From Bacillus sp. M6-12 (GTDB lineage Bacteria; Bacillota; Bacilli; Bacillales; DSM-1321), in NCBI RefSeq assembly GCF_002860285.1, contig NZ_PGVF01000003.1, positions 246,140-310,139 of the forward strand: a stretch of DNA of 64,000 nucleotides. The letters run 5' to 3'. The position numbers were made by a program, and so were the translations under genes. Within the stretch, counting starts at the first letter, position 1. Every line of letters starts with the position of its first letter. Under the pieces are notes generated by a model. That model had not been told where the DNA came from. It was given only the letters and a program-made list of their open reading frames with translations, and did not search any database. Shown piece after piece: positions 42,870 to 52,002 of the stretch.

Positions 42870-43733
42870 TTAATATTGCTTGCGAAATTGCTGAGGTGAA
42901 ATGCCGGAGATTCTTTTAAACAAACGAGAAAAATAATAGGGATCAGAATATCCCAGCTTTAATGAGATCTCCTTAATAGACTCGTCTGTAGTTATTAAGT
43001 ACTTTTGAGCACGTTCCATTTTTAGCCTGTGACAATATTCATGCAAAGGATATCCCGAGTTTTGTTTTATTAACCTACGGAGAGTAGAAACTGAAAGATG
43101 GTAACGTTCAGCAATTTCTTCGGCATTTATTGAAGGATTCAGATTGCTGGTCAGTTCTTCTATTATTGCTAAGAATAATGTCGAATTGGTCTTCTTGGCA
43201 GCTGTCTCCCCGTTCCATTGGGAGCATTCATAGATTAAGTGCTCCAGCAAAAGCGCAGCCCGATCAGCCTCCTCGGGAAGGCCGCTATCCATTTTGAAAA
43301 ATATTGATTCTATCTTATTAATCCAATTCGAACTGACTCCTACGTTTTTTACGTTTAACTCCTGTTTAATCATATTGCTTTTTATCCATTCTTTGATTCT
43401 GTCTCCCTCAAATCGGATATAATATTCATCCCAATATTTCAGGGGTCCAAAAGACAAAGTTAAACCTGGATAAACAAAAAGCATACTTCCGCTTTCAATT
43501 TTTTGAAGTCGACCACCCCTTACTTCGATCGTTCCTTCTCCGCCAGTTATGAATACAATGGCCCAATTATCAAACGTGACATTTTCTCTTCGAAGAGTTC
43601 TTCCGGGTAAATGACCGATTTGCAATATCCTGAGACCAGAGATTTTTAATTTCGATGAATCCACCTTAAGATCAACTATGCGAATCGGCAAAGGACTAAT
43701 CATATAATCCATTATTTTAGTCATACCGTACAT
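42870..43733 (-). CDS. AraC-family transcriptional regulator
   Basis: 287 residues: N-terminal cupin-type sensor (GGEGTIEVRGGRLQKIESG), C-terminal pair of helix-turn-helices (AEEIAERYHLSVSTLRRLIK and IKEISLKLGYSDPYYFSRLF, ending SPQQFRKQY). Likely activator for the neighbouring sugar genes. Divergent from the ferritin-like gene at 43810. Confidence 0.88.
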   Translation of the reverse strand: MYGMTKIMDYMISPLPIRIVDLKVDSSKLKISGLRILQIGHLPGRTLRRENVTFDNWAIVFITGGEGTIEVRGGRLQKIESGSMLFVYPGLTLSFGPLKYWDEYYIRFEGDRIKEWIKSNMIKQELNVKNVGVSSNWINKIESIFFKMDSGLPEEADRAALLLEHLIYECSQWNGETAAKKTNSTLFLAIIEELTSNLNPSINAEEIAERYHLSVSTLRRLIKQNSGYPLHEYCHRLKMERAQKYLITTDESIKEISLKLGYSDPYYFSRLFKRISGISPQQFRKQY

Positions 43734-43809
43734 TTTCTCCTTTTAACATGTTTGTTACGATTTGTATAAGAATTTTTTCAATACTTACTTAATTAGGAGG
43801 ATGGAATCT

Positions 43810-45132
43810 ATGACAAATACAGATCACCTGAACAAAACGATCTATCGAGATGTTGAATCAGCCAGCAATTTGATGCGGCGCTTCTATCGAATTGAGCGAG
43901 AAACCATGCGGGCTATGGCAGGGTATTTGACGAAATTAAGAATTTGGCAAGCTAAAAAAATGCTGGCACGTCATATTTGGCTGGATGCCTCACATGCCGA
44001 CCTTTTGCGTTCACGAGTTCTGAATCTTCGTTATCCAAGAGTGGATGTAGATGATAATGTTGACATGCATTTGATTCGTTTACTCAAAAAACTGCCTAAT
44101 GCAGAAACAGACCAGCAATTTTTATCATATGTATACCATGTAATCAAGCCGGAATTAATAAAGTCATTTAAAACCTATTTACAAGAAAGTGATCCGCTTG
44201 ATGATGCCCCGAGTCATATTTATATAGAACGGATTCTTTTTGAACTTGAAAAAGAAATGACTGAGTTTGATACGCTTTGGGAACAATTGGGTGGTTCAAA
44301 GAATCCATCCATACAAGAAGAAAACAAGCGTTTACTCGAAGCTTTTCATTCCTGCGGCGGAGTCACGGGTCCCGATCAGGCTCCCCATTCGCATTTTGAG
44401 GTTTTTTTCCAAAAGGCAGATTTTGAAATTCCTATGGTTGGTGGCAGGGATCCTTCTTGGCAATATGCAGAAACGCAGGTTCCGCCACGAAATCCAAAAA
44501 ATCAAGCTGAACAGCGCCTTTGGATAGCTATCGACCACGCCAATGAAGTATGGGCATCCGAAACGGTAGCTGCCTTGATTTGGGAATACGATAAAATGCC
44601 CTGGGAATTATATTTAAATGCCGCTCGATGGTGTTATGATGAAATGCGCCACAGCATGATGGGTGAGCAAAGGTTAATATCAATGGGATTTGAAATGGGA
44701 ATTGACACACCAATGGCTTCAGATAACTGGAAAGCATTCCGCCGCGAAGGAATAGAAAAATTACTGCTTCTCCTGCATGGAGTAGAACAAAAAGGGCCTA
44801 TGCATAAATCTCACTTGAAAAATGAGTTATCCAAAGTTGAAGATTTTGAGAGTGCTCAAGATTGCGATTTCGATTGGGCTGATGAATCCGGGCATATTCG
44901 TTTTGGGTTAGCCTGGATTAAAGCGATCTATCCTAATTGGACAAAGGAGCGTATTATTAGCGAAACAACCCAAACCGTAAAAGAGTGGCAAGAATGGATT
45001 ATCGAACACCAAAAGGAAGGAAAACATGGATACGATAATTTCCTTAAAAAAATAGATGAAAAAATAAACACAATGAAACCTAGTGGGGATCATTTACTCG
45101 AATTATCCCCTACCCATTTAACAAAATATTAA
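43810..45132 (+). CDS. Large ferritin-like-fold protein
   Basis: 440 residues from ATG 43810, nine bases after AGGAGG (two earlier in-frame starts overlap the site). Mostly helical. HANEVWASETVAALIWEY and CYDEMRHSMMGEQRL carry Glu and ExxH motifs of a dimetal ferritin-like bundle, as in DUF455-type proteins. N-terminal half (RRFYRIERETMRAMAGYL) is also helical, with few acidic ligands. Function unknown. No link with the sugar genes is evident except the shared divergent promoter region. Confidence 0.6.
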   Translation: MTNTDHLNKTIYRDVESASNLMRRFYRIERETMRAMAGYLTKLRIWQAKKMLARHIWLDASHADLLRSRVLNLRYPRVDVDDNVDMHLIRLLKKLPNAETDQQFLSYVYHVIKPELIKSFKTYLQESDPLDDAPSHIYIERILFELEKEMTEFDTLWEQLGGSKNPSIQEENKRLLEAFHSCGGVTGPDQAPHSHFEVFFQKADFEIPMVGGRDPSWQYAETQVPPRNPKNQAEQRLWIAIDHANEVWASETVAALIWEYDKMPWELYLNAARWCYDEMRHSMMGEQRLISMGFEMGIDTPMASDNWKAFRREGIEKLLLLLHGVEQKGPMHKSHLKNELSKVEDFESAQDCDFDWADESGHIRFGLAWIKAIYPNWTKERIISETTQTVKEWQEWIIEHQKEGKHGYDNFLKKIDEKINTMKPSGDHLLELSPTHLTKY

Positions 45133-45142
45133 AATAAAAAAG

Positions 45143-45218
45143 AGATAGTTCATGAACAGACTCCTAGTCATGCCTTATGGTATAGCGGGAATCCAGTCAA
45201 GGAGCTATCTCTTTTCTG
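45143..45218. terminator. Long bidirectional terminator-like structure
   Basis: AAAAGAGATAG/CTATCTCTTTT arms enclose about 50 bases with inner pairs CTCCT/AGGAG. It lies between convergent genes, with T runs on both strands. Confidence 0.5.
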
Positions 45219-45232
45219 TTTTACTTTTTTAC

Positions 45233-46975
45233 CTATCCTTCAAAGACTCTGTATTGGCCAAATGCTGCCAGCCTGTCTTCCCCAAGGCTTCCAGGAAATT
45301 CCTTATCAATCTTCTTTCCCAACTTTTTCTGAAGGTCAAGCCAAAGTTTTGATCGTTCATACCGCTGATGAACGAGCGAAAATGACCTGGATTCCAGCAA
45401 TTCGTGTGCTTCTTCATATTGGCCCGAATCGTATAATAAGGAGATTTTACGCTCTATCAATTCTTCATCTTCTAAAGAAGCAACTTGATCAAGCCACATT
45501 TTCCGTTCAGCAAGTGCTATCTCCCCCAAGTGAGAAAGGGCGATGTCTCGTTCAATAACGACTTGCGGGTGGAGAGATAGAGAAACTGATTTTATTTGTT
45601 TTAATGTTTTTACTGCCTCCTGGCAAGAATTATGTGCATGAATGAGAATTCTTGCTTCTACCAATCGGGCCCAATCTATTGAAACATTCTTCAATACTTC
45701 CAGTGCTTTTTCAAATTGTCCCGTACCAGCCTGCCAAACACCGAAATAATATCTCCAAACCTCATTCTCTTCATTTTCCGTAACACTAATTGCCCAATTT
45801 AGTGCATCTCCAAGGTCTTCCATACCGGACGGTGGCCAGATGTTCTCTACTAACGAGGGGGCCGGTGGAATATCATTTTTGTTTTGAGATTCATAAACTT
45901 GTAACAGATTCATCCATGGAGTAACCTTCCTTCTTTCGATCCATTCAAATTGGGGAATCACATTTGGCGGAATCAATTGGACTTGAGGAAGATCAATTTC
46001 TTCAATGGTTAATGGAACCGCACTTGGAATCCAATATTCAGTATGAACATGGTGTTCCCCCGGTTCTAATTCTTCTTTTATAGATTGGTCAACTATAGGA
46101 CCTGCTTGGATCTCAATATATGAATTTTCACCAAGTGAGGAAACATGAGCCCACCTCTCATCCCGTCCAATACCATATGTCCAAAGCTTAATCCCGGGCA
46201 CTTGCTTTGAATCCGCGATGTGATAAAGACCACAGCCGAGGCTCGGTGTGTATACCCCAAAAGCATTGCATTCAGGCTTTTCCCAAAAATAGCCTGACAT
46301 CCTGTCATGTTGCTTTAATAGTCCATATTTTTCACTATCCCACTGTATTGTTGTTAATTGATCACTATGACATAATACCTGCCCCTTTGGAAAATGAAGC
46401 AGTGAATCCTCCCGGGCTGGCACCGCAGCATTTGACCAGGACATCCAAGGCTGTTTTTTTGAAGTGGAATTATAAAACAGTGCACGCTGTGTGAGAAAAG
46501 CATCCGACTCCCCTATTGAATATTCTACCGTCCAATGCATTCCGGAACTTATTTCTCTTTCACCACACCATAGATACAATCGATTATCGATTTGTTCCCA
46601 CTTGTATTGAACCTGTTCAATTTGAACTGGTGTATGTGAAATTGGGAAACTAACTTCAATGCCTCCACTAATAAAAGCCATTCGAGGTAATATCCGAACA
46701 GGACGCACTGCACCGGAATCATATAAAACTTCTCTGCCGCTCTTTTTATCTGTGATTGAGTAAACTTTACCGCCTAGATCAGGACACACTTTTATACTTA
46801 TAAACCTATTCTCCATTACTACCATTTGATATTCTTTAAGGTCTGGCCTCTCAGCCGTTTCAACGTAGCTTTCATATGGATACACACCTTCAGAATCCAA
46901 TATTGTAGGAATTGGACCAGATGATTGAATCCTGTGATTAAGTAATGTTTCTTTGAATTCATGGATTTGAAGCAT
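45233..46975 (-). CDS. DUF5107 protein, glycan-related
   Basis: 580 residues. The first 300 (VVMENRFISIKVCPDLGGKV, WSNAAVPAREDS, KLWTYGIGRDERWAH) form the DUF5107 beta-sandwich, related to aldose-epimerase and hyaluronate-lyase-like folds. The rest is helical with TPR-like repeats (FEKALEVLKNVS, YEEAHELLESRS). Found with sugar-isomerase genes in glycan loci, as here. Exact reaction unknown. Confidence 0.7.
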   Translation of the reverse strand: MLQIHEFKETLLNHRIQSSGPIPTILDSEGVYPYESYVETAERPDLKEYQMVVMENRFISIKVCPDLGGKVYSITDKKSGREVLYDSGAVRPVRILPRMAFISGGIEVSFPISHTPVQIEQVQYKWEQIDNRLYLWCGEREISSGMHWTVEYSIGESDAFLTQRALFYNSTSKKQPWMSWSNAAVPAREDSLLHFPKGQVLCHSDQLTTIQWDSEKYGLLKQHDRMSGYFWEKPECNAFGVYTPSLGCGLYHIADSKQVPGIKLWTYGIGRDERWAHVSSLGENSYIEIQAGPIVDQSIKEELEPGEHHVHTEYWIPSAVPLTIEEIDLPQVQLIPPNVIPQFEWIERRKVTPWMNLLQVYESQNKNDIPPAPSLVENIWPPSGMEDLGDALNWAISVTENEENEVWRYYFGVWQAGTGQFEKALEVLKNVSIDWARLVEARILIHAHNSCQEAVKTLKQIKSVSLSLHPQVVIERDIALSHLGEIALAERKMWLDQVASLEDEELIERKISLLYDSGQYEEAHELLESRSFSLVHQRYERSKLWLDLQKKLGKKIDKEFPGSLGEDRLAAFGQYRVFEG

Positions 46976-46976
46976 G

Positions 46977-47783
46977 TTATCTTCCTCCCTCTTGAAAAAG
47001 AAGCTTAAAATTTTGCCCCATAGTCCTGCACACTTCCCAAAGGTCAGTTACTGGCATATTTGTAAATGGGATTGTATGCATATAATCAGGAGAGGGACCA
47101 TATTCAGGGGTAAATGTTATATAGGAAGCCCCCGTTTTCTCCCGCTGATTACAGATTTTTAACCACCAATCTTCATGTCTTTTCCTTTCAAGGTTATATT
47201 CGGGGGCTAATGGGTGCGGAACTTGTGGTCCTCCCGAGTATCCAATCCTGCCATGTATATGTATTGCCCGCTCAATGGCGATTTCCAGCTCTTTATCGTG
47301 GTTTTCCAATAACGATTCACAGACACAGCACCAATGACTAAAATCGGCAGTAAGTTTAAGCTCCTTAAACTCATTTAATAGTATAGCCGTATGCCATGGA
47401 GTAAACATTGCTCTGCCACGATGTGTTTCATGGGCAATAGGAATACCAATTTCTTTTTCCAATGCAAGTGCTTTTTCGAAGAATACATACTGATTTTCTA
47501 TTGACATCGAATCTTTGGCGCTATGGGAAACAATCATTATCGGATTAAAGGAAGCAGCCCTCTTAACTTGCTCGGCAAAAGAGGCAATATGATCATCTTG
47601 TGTATGTATTTGAGCAATATATTCAAAATTGTACTTCTTCAAAAGCTGTTCAAATTCTTTTGCTGAATTTAATGGAGGATCTGCTTCAATGCCATCATAT
47701 CCTGCCTCAGCAATTTGTGAGAATTGCTGTTCTAATGCCCCAGTCATACCCCATAAGGATTTCATTAACTTTAGTTGCAACAT
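46977..47783 (-). CDS. Sugar phosphate isomerase/epimerase family protein (TIM barrel)
   Basis: 268 residues from ATG 47783 (AAAAGGAGGGG upstream). Xylose-isomerase-like TIM barrel: QIAEAGYDGIEADPP, IAHETHRGRAMF, LKLTADFSHWC, HIHGRIGYSGGPQ. Conserved Glu, Asp and His residues suit a metal site. The stop lies two bases before the DUF5107 start, so the two are coupled. Confidence 0.82.
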   Translation of the reverse strand: MLQLKLMKSLWGMTGALEQQFSQIAEAGYDGIEADPPLNSAKEFEQLLKKYNFEYIAQIHTQDDHIASFAEQVKRAASFNPIMIVSHSAKDSMSIENQYVFFEKALALEKEIGIPIAHETHRGRAMFTPWHTAILLNEFKELKLTADFSHWCCVCESLLENHDKELEIAIERAIHIHGRIGYSGGPQVPHPLAPEYNLERKRHEDWWLKICNQREKTGASYITFTPEYGPSPDYMHTIPFTNMPVTDLWEVCRTMGQNFKLLFQEGGR

Positions 47784-47895
47784 TTCCCCTCCTTTTTCCA
47801 TCTGCTATTTCAGGACTGAGTTATTAAAGAATTCTAAATTCGCTTCATGCTACCAGGTTTTTATCGTCTTAGGAGTCAGATAGCGCAGTGGATTT

Positions 47896-48819
47896 TTACA
47901 TTGACCCAACTATGATTTTTCCCATTAAGTCTACCACGGTTTTTTTGTTAACAAACCCTGTTGCATCCTCCATGGCGTTGGCAGTTCCGCAGGCAATGGC
48001 GAACCTCATTCTGTCCTGGATGCTATAACCTTTTAATGTCCCTACAGCAAATCCTGCAACAGTACTGTCTCCGGAACCAACCGGGTTTTTCACAGATACC
48101 TTTGGGATTCTGATACGAAAGGCCTCACCTTTATGGATCACGAGAGCACCATCTCCCCCAAGTGAAACCATCACAGTTTCCACTTGGCTTTGGGTGACTT
48201 TATCAACAGAACTTACGATATCTTCATCGCTTTTTAGTGGCATGCCTGAAATAGCTTCCAGTTCTTCAAGATTAGGTTTGATGAAAGAGGGCCCTGCGCT
48301 AATGGCCTCTACAAGAGACTGCCCGCTTGTATCGAGAAGAAATGGTATCCCCTTTTCTCTCGCCCTTTCTATGAGGTTCCGGTAAAGAGTAAGCGGCATG
48401 CCTTTCATCAGACTGCCAGAGCCGACGATGATGCTTGAACGATCAAGGACAGTATCGTAAAGGGAGAGGAACCTCTGCACATCTTCATCAGCAGCACTTG
48501 GGCCTGGTTCAAGGATTTCAGTTTGCTCCGTCTGAGATAGAATGGCAATACATGTTCTCGTTTCTCCGTTTATTCTAAGAAATTGATGATCTATCCCAGA
48601 AAGTGTTAATGATTCCTCTATAAACTCCCCGCTTTTTCCTCCAAGAAGTCCTGTCGCCAGGATGGGCGACCCAAGGAGGTGAACGACCCTTGTTACATTC
48701 AGTCCTTTCCCTCCCGCTGTGGCTTCAAATTCACTTACTCTTGTAACTTTTCCTGTTGCAAAATCATTGACAAAATATCGCCTATCGACAGATGGATTAA
48801 GGGTAACTGTTGTAATCAT
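47896..48819 (-). CDS. PfkB-family hexose-phosphate kinase (1-phosphofructokinase/tagatose-6-P kinase type)
   Basis: 307 residues. TVTLNPSVDRRYFV start, AGGKGLNVTRVVHLLG, and the C-terminal NPVGSGDSTVAGFAVG with the catalytic Asp: the TIGR03168 group of LacC, FruK and AgaZ-like kinases. With a class II aldolase it would make and cleave a bisphosphate. It overlaps the truncated aldolase gene by four bases (ATGA), so both belonged to one operon under the LacI regulator. Confidence 0.87.
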   Translation of the reverse strand: MITTVTLNPSVDRRYFVNDFATGKVTRVSEFEATAGGKGLNVTRVVHLLGSPILATGLLGGKSGEFIEESLTLSGIDHQFLRINGETRTCIAILSQTEQTEILEPGPSAADEDVQRFLSLYDTVLDRSSIIVGSGSLMKGMPLTLYRNLIERAREKGIPFLLDTSGQSLVEAISAGPSFIKPNLEELEAISGMPLKSDEDIVSSVDKVTQSQVETVMVSLGGDGALVIHKGEAFRIRIPKVSVKNPVGSGDSTVAGFAVGTLKGYSIQDRMRFAIACGTANAMEDATGFVNKKTVVDLMGKIIVGSM

Positions 48820-49103
48820 GCTTTTCCGCTGCTTTCACACATCATGATTTTTTCAATGGCGACCTTTTTCATCGCTTCTTTTCGGGGTGTGAGGTATTTA
48901 CGAGGGTCATTGGCATCCAGGTTTTTGAGGTAATCTTTACCGGCGTATGACGGTGTTGCAGTAATCATTAGGGGTGACTTGGTTTCAGCGGCTGCTTCAG
49001 CTGCCACCTGGACTGTTTCAAGGCTATGGATGTTAAAGGCAGGGACTGCATATCCCCCTTCATATGCTAAGTTCATCATTTCTTTTGCAGATACTACGCT
49101 CAT
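48816..49103 (-). pseudogene. Class II aldolase with in-frame internal deletion
   Basis: 95 residues: the normal N-terminal part (SAKEMMNLAYEGGYAVPAFN, SPLMITATPSYAG) joined directly to the normal C-terminal part (DANDPRKYLTPRKEAMKKVA). About 190 residues with the catalytic Asp and zinc ligands are missing; the frame and the overlap with pfkB are kept. The start and AGGAG site are intact. Inactive as an enzyme, but it still couples translation into the kinase gene. Confidence 0.85.
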
Positions 49104-49304
49104 ATTGTTCTCCTCTTTTTGGTAAGTTTATGTAACTTTTTAATTGCTCCAATAGGGTGTTCCCTTCATGCTTCCTATCAATACAAGACTATCAATTTTT
49201 TCATTATGGATTTCCCTTATTTCATCAACTGCAACTTACATTCAAATTTTCTTATGTACATCTGGAAGTTCTCTCTTCATCACCTCCATAAATGCATTTT
49301 GCAT

Positions 49305-50306
49305 TTAAATCAGTTTCTTGACAGAGGTCCCTTCCAAAATCTTAGTTTTTAAGCGGCTTACATTCGGGAAAAGTGTGTAATCATTTTCAATTCGTTTTAA
49401 TAAAATGCGTGCAGCCGTTTCTCCGATGTCATTCATTGGCTGGATCACTGTGGCTATTCTGGGTGTGAGCATTTGGAATACATCTGTGTTGTCGTATCCA
49501 AAAAGACTGATGTCTTCCCCGATTTTAATGTCATTTTCCATGAAATATTTGACGCCCGTCATCGTAGTTTCATAGTTGGTAGCGAATATCACGGTCGGCC
49601 TGTTTTCCTTTTGCATGAATTTCTGGTAGGCCTCGTACCCTCCGCCTTTTTTGTAGTCACCATGAAGGATCAGTGAGTCATCGATGGGGATCATATAGTC
49701 GCTAAGAGCCCTTACATATCCATTCAACCGCTCCCTTGCTGTATAAATATCGGCCGGCCCAGCAATAATTCCGATTTTTCTATGCCCTAATCGGATCATT
49801 TCCTCAACAGCCTTGTAAGATCCGTTCACATTATCACAAACAACAGCATCAGCTTCCACACCTTCGAGCAGCCTGTCGATCAGGATCACAGGTGTTCCAT
49901 CATCAATAATTTCCTGCACATGCTGACCCTGGTTTGAAACCGGCATCATGATAATACCATCGACACGTTTTTCTTTCAGAAATCGAATCTTTTCCTCTTC
50001 GGTCTTAAGGCACTGGCGTGAATTGCAGACTATGAGACTGTAATTCTCTTTATCCAGTGTTTCTTCCATTCCTTCAATCACCTGATTGGTGAATATGTCG
50101 GTGATACTGGGTATGAGAACTCCGATTGTATACGACTTATTTGTCTTTAGTCCCCTTGCCATCTGGTTGACTTTATAATCGAGTTCCTGGATGGCTTCTT
50201 TGATCTTCACCTCATTGGCTTTTTTGACCTTGTAGCCATTAAGGTATCTTGATACAGTTCCTGTTGATATCCCTGTCATTCGGGAAACATCTTTAATTGT
50301 GGCCAT
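49305..50306 (-). CDS. LacI-family transcriptional regulator
   Basis: 333 residues from ATG 50306 (TTG and GTG starts 6-12 bases up are alternatives). HTH IKDVSRMTGISTGTVSRYLN, hinge ending ARGLKTNKSYTIGVLIPS, periplasmic-binding-like sensor with DGIIMMPVS and GYDNTDVF. Upstream palindromes TTGAAACGTTTCAA suggest autoregulation. Likely controls the pfkB/aldolase unit. Confidence 0.9.
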   Translation of the reverse strand: MATIKDVSRMTGISTGTVSRYLNGYKVKKANEVKIKEAIQELDYKVNQMARGLKTNKSYTIGVLIPSITDIFTNQVIEGMEETLDKENYSLIVCNSRQCLKTEEEKIRFLKEKRVDGIIMMPVSNQGQHVQEIIDDGTPVILIDRLLEGVEADAVVCDNVNGSYKAVEEMIRLGHRKIGIIAGPADIYTARERLNGYVRALSDYMIPIDDSLILHGDYKKGGGYEAYQKFMQKENRPTVIFATNYETTMTGVKYFMENDIKIGEDISLFGYDNTDVFQMLTPRIATVIQPMNDIGETAARILLKRIENDYTLFPNVSRLKTKILEGTSVKKLI

Positions 50307-50327
50307 ATTCATCACCAAATCATTTTT

Positions 50328-50374
50328 TTGAAACGTTTCAATATTAATAAAAGCACAAAATTGAAACGTTTACA
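50328..50374. promoter_or_regulatory. Two LacI-type operators upstream of the LacI gene
   Basis: Perfect palindrome TTGAAACGTTTCAA at 50328-50341 and TTGAAACGTTTACA at 50361-50374, centres 33 bases apart (about three helical turns). Likely sites of the LacI protein itself; CcpA (cre) is an alternative. The rest of 50375-50619 holds no gene. Confidence 0.7.
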
Positions 50375-50619
50375 TTCCTTATTATGAAAACCATTTATTT
50401 AAATGTCAATATCGAAATATATAGATAATTTAAAAAATTAATATCAAATAAACTAACCTTAATTACTTTTTACTATGTTGCAAGATACAGAAGTTCTTAC
50501 TAAACACTGCTTGATGGGCTATCAAAATAAGGAACACAGCAATGAACAGATGGGAGGATATATTGAAAATATTAAGTTTGTGGGTATACTTCAAAATCAG
50601 CAACCCCATTCTAAAAAAA

Positions 50620-50664
50620 GGGTCAGTCCCCCGGTGAAGTAAAGCACCAGGGGACTAACCCCCC
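50620..50664. repeat. CAGTCCCC palindromic element, copy 2
   Basis: Strong palindrome GGTCAGTCCCCCGGTG/CACCAGGGGACTAACC with seven T after it on the minus strand, so it can terminate the jetD remnant. Related to 27835-27873. Confidence 0.65.
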
Positions 50665-50665
50665 A

Positions 50666-51139
50666 CTACCACTGCTTAAATCTAGGCTGACCTTTAAGTT
50701 GGTTTTTATTAATATGCTGCCTTATATCACTAATCAGTCTAGTAACAATCGCTTCCTGATACCCCGCCCGCTTCTTGTCTCTCATCAGGTCGATTAACCT
50801 GGCCCATTCAGGAGAAACAATTTGATTTAGCTTCGCCAGCCGATTCGAAATATCTTCATTCGATACGCTTGCTTCATACGCCTCTTGATCCATTCTCCAT
50901 AAAACCACGTGGTGATGATATCTCTTCTTTAGCCGGTCTGCGATGATTATACCTTCTGGGTCTAAATCCCCGGAGTAAAAAAGGGTGCAGCCTGATTGAA
51001 CCAGCCTGTCGAGCAGCTGCCAGCTGGCCAGCCTCAGCTGGCCATGTGTGCATTATGATCGGTGCTTTTGGAACAGCATCCATGATGGTCGAGCAGACGC
51101 TTGAGTTTTCAACAATCCAAACAGATGATCCGATCGCAG
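50666..51139 (-). pseudogene. Wadjet JetD (DUF2399) C-terminal remnant with frameshift
   Basis: Minus strand reads SVWIVENSSVCSTIMDAVPK and APII, then a one-base shift near 51055, then THGQLRLASWQLLDRLVQSG, CTLFYSGDLDPEGIIIADRL and KKRYHHHVVLWRMDQEA. SGDLDPEG is the Toprim-type Asp motif of the JetD nuclease. The N-terminal half of JetD is absent. Removing one A in ATCATAATGC restores the frame. Confidence 0.75.
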
Positions 51140-51636
51140 GCCAGATTCTCTCTATTTTCGGGACTTTGGACAGCGGTCAGCGCTTGAAACAATCGGTCAA
51201 ATTGCGACCGTTCCAATGAACCTTGAAACGTATCCCCGACTTTCTTTTCCAGGACCACAAGCATTCTCTCAATCTCGATGGTATAAGGAGAAGATTGGTA
51301 ACGAAACGGCTTCTTCTTGTACTCTTCCACTGTCTTGGCACTAGTCATATCCTGCCGTGCAATCAAGTTGTTCCATTTCACAAGCTGTGCAAGCTGCTGA
51401 TGAAGCCGATCTTCCTGATAATCCGAGAACATTGGCATCGAACGCATATATTCAAAAACTTCCTCTGGAGCAATAAAATCTCGCATTCTCTCATGCTGAT
51501 GATAAAAATATCGTAATATCGTACGGTAATAGGCAGCAGAATCAGCTGTTAAATAACTGGCCTCCACCACTTTCTTCATCAAAAAATCCACATAAATCAT
51601 CCTTATCCTTGTATCCTTGAGGTAAGCCCCCGGCAC
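51140..51636 (-). pseudogene. Wadjet JetA (TIGR02677) N-terminal remnant
   Basis: Reads KKVVEASYLTADSAAYYRTI, LRYFYHQHERMRDFIAPEEV, LVKWNNLIARQDMTSAKTVE and YRYQSSPYTIEIERML-like wording. These are the winged-helix start of JetA/TIGR02677 (family about 480-500 residues). After about 165 residues it runs into jetD sequence in another frame, so the jetA end, jetB, jetC and the jetD start were deleted. The true start is unclear; 51585 or so may be the original. Confidence 0.75.
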
Positions 51637-51830
51637 GTTAAACCGGTCCTGGAGTGAGGGCCAGACACCTAATTGTCGATAGTCTAATTGAACCGAAATT
51701 CCTCAAAATAGAGGAGGAAAAATGTTGGAAAGAGATTGTTTAATTCAGATGCTTATTATTCAATTAATATACCAGGTATTGGTGAAAATCATGATATAAT
51801 GGGAGGGTAATAGAATAGTGTTTCTCAAGG
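51637..51830. other. Intergenic stretch upstream of jetA remnant
   Basis: AT-rich; contains the plus-strand promoter region of the second toxin gene (TATAAT at about 51795). No gene is visible. Confidence 0.4.
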
Positions 51831-51867
51831 GTGGTCAGCACTCCCCTATAGGAAGGGGGTGATGCTG

Positions 51868-52002
51868 GTGACGGTGTTTGAAACGTTAATGATTTGCTTT
51901 ACTTTTGCAAGTTTAATCGTGGCGATGCTGTCATTTAACCAAAAAAATAATCCACCCTTGAGCATGGATGCCAGTGGGTGGATTATTCCCCTATTAGGCT
52001 GA
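51868..52002 (+). CDS. Holin-like type I toxin peptide, copy 2
   Basis: GTG 51868, eight bases after GAAGGGGG. MTVFETLMICFTFASLIVAM, then LSFNQKNNPPLSMDA. Homologous to the toxin at 28026, with the same flanks. Here the stop at the end of the copy 1 peptide is replaced, adding SGWIIPLLG (44 residues in all), encoded by the terminator-like hairpin region. Confidence 0.8.
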   Translation: MTVFETLMICFTFASLIVAMLSFNQKNNPPLSMDASGWIIPLLG

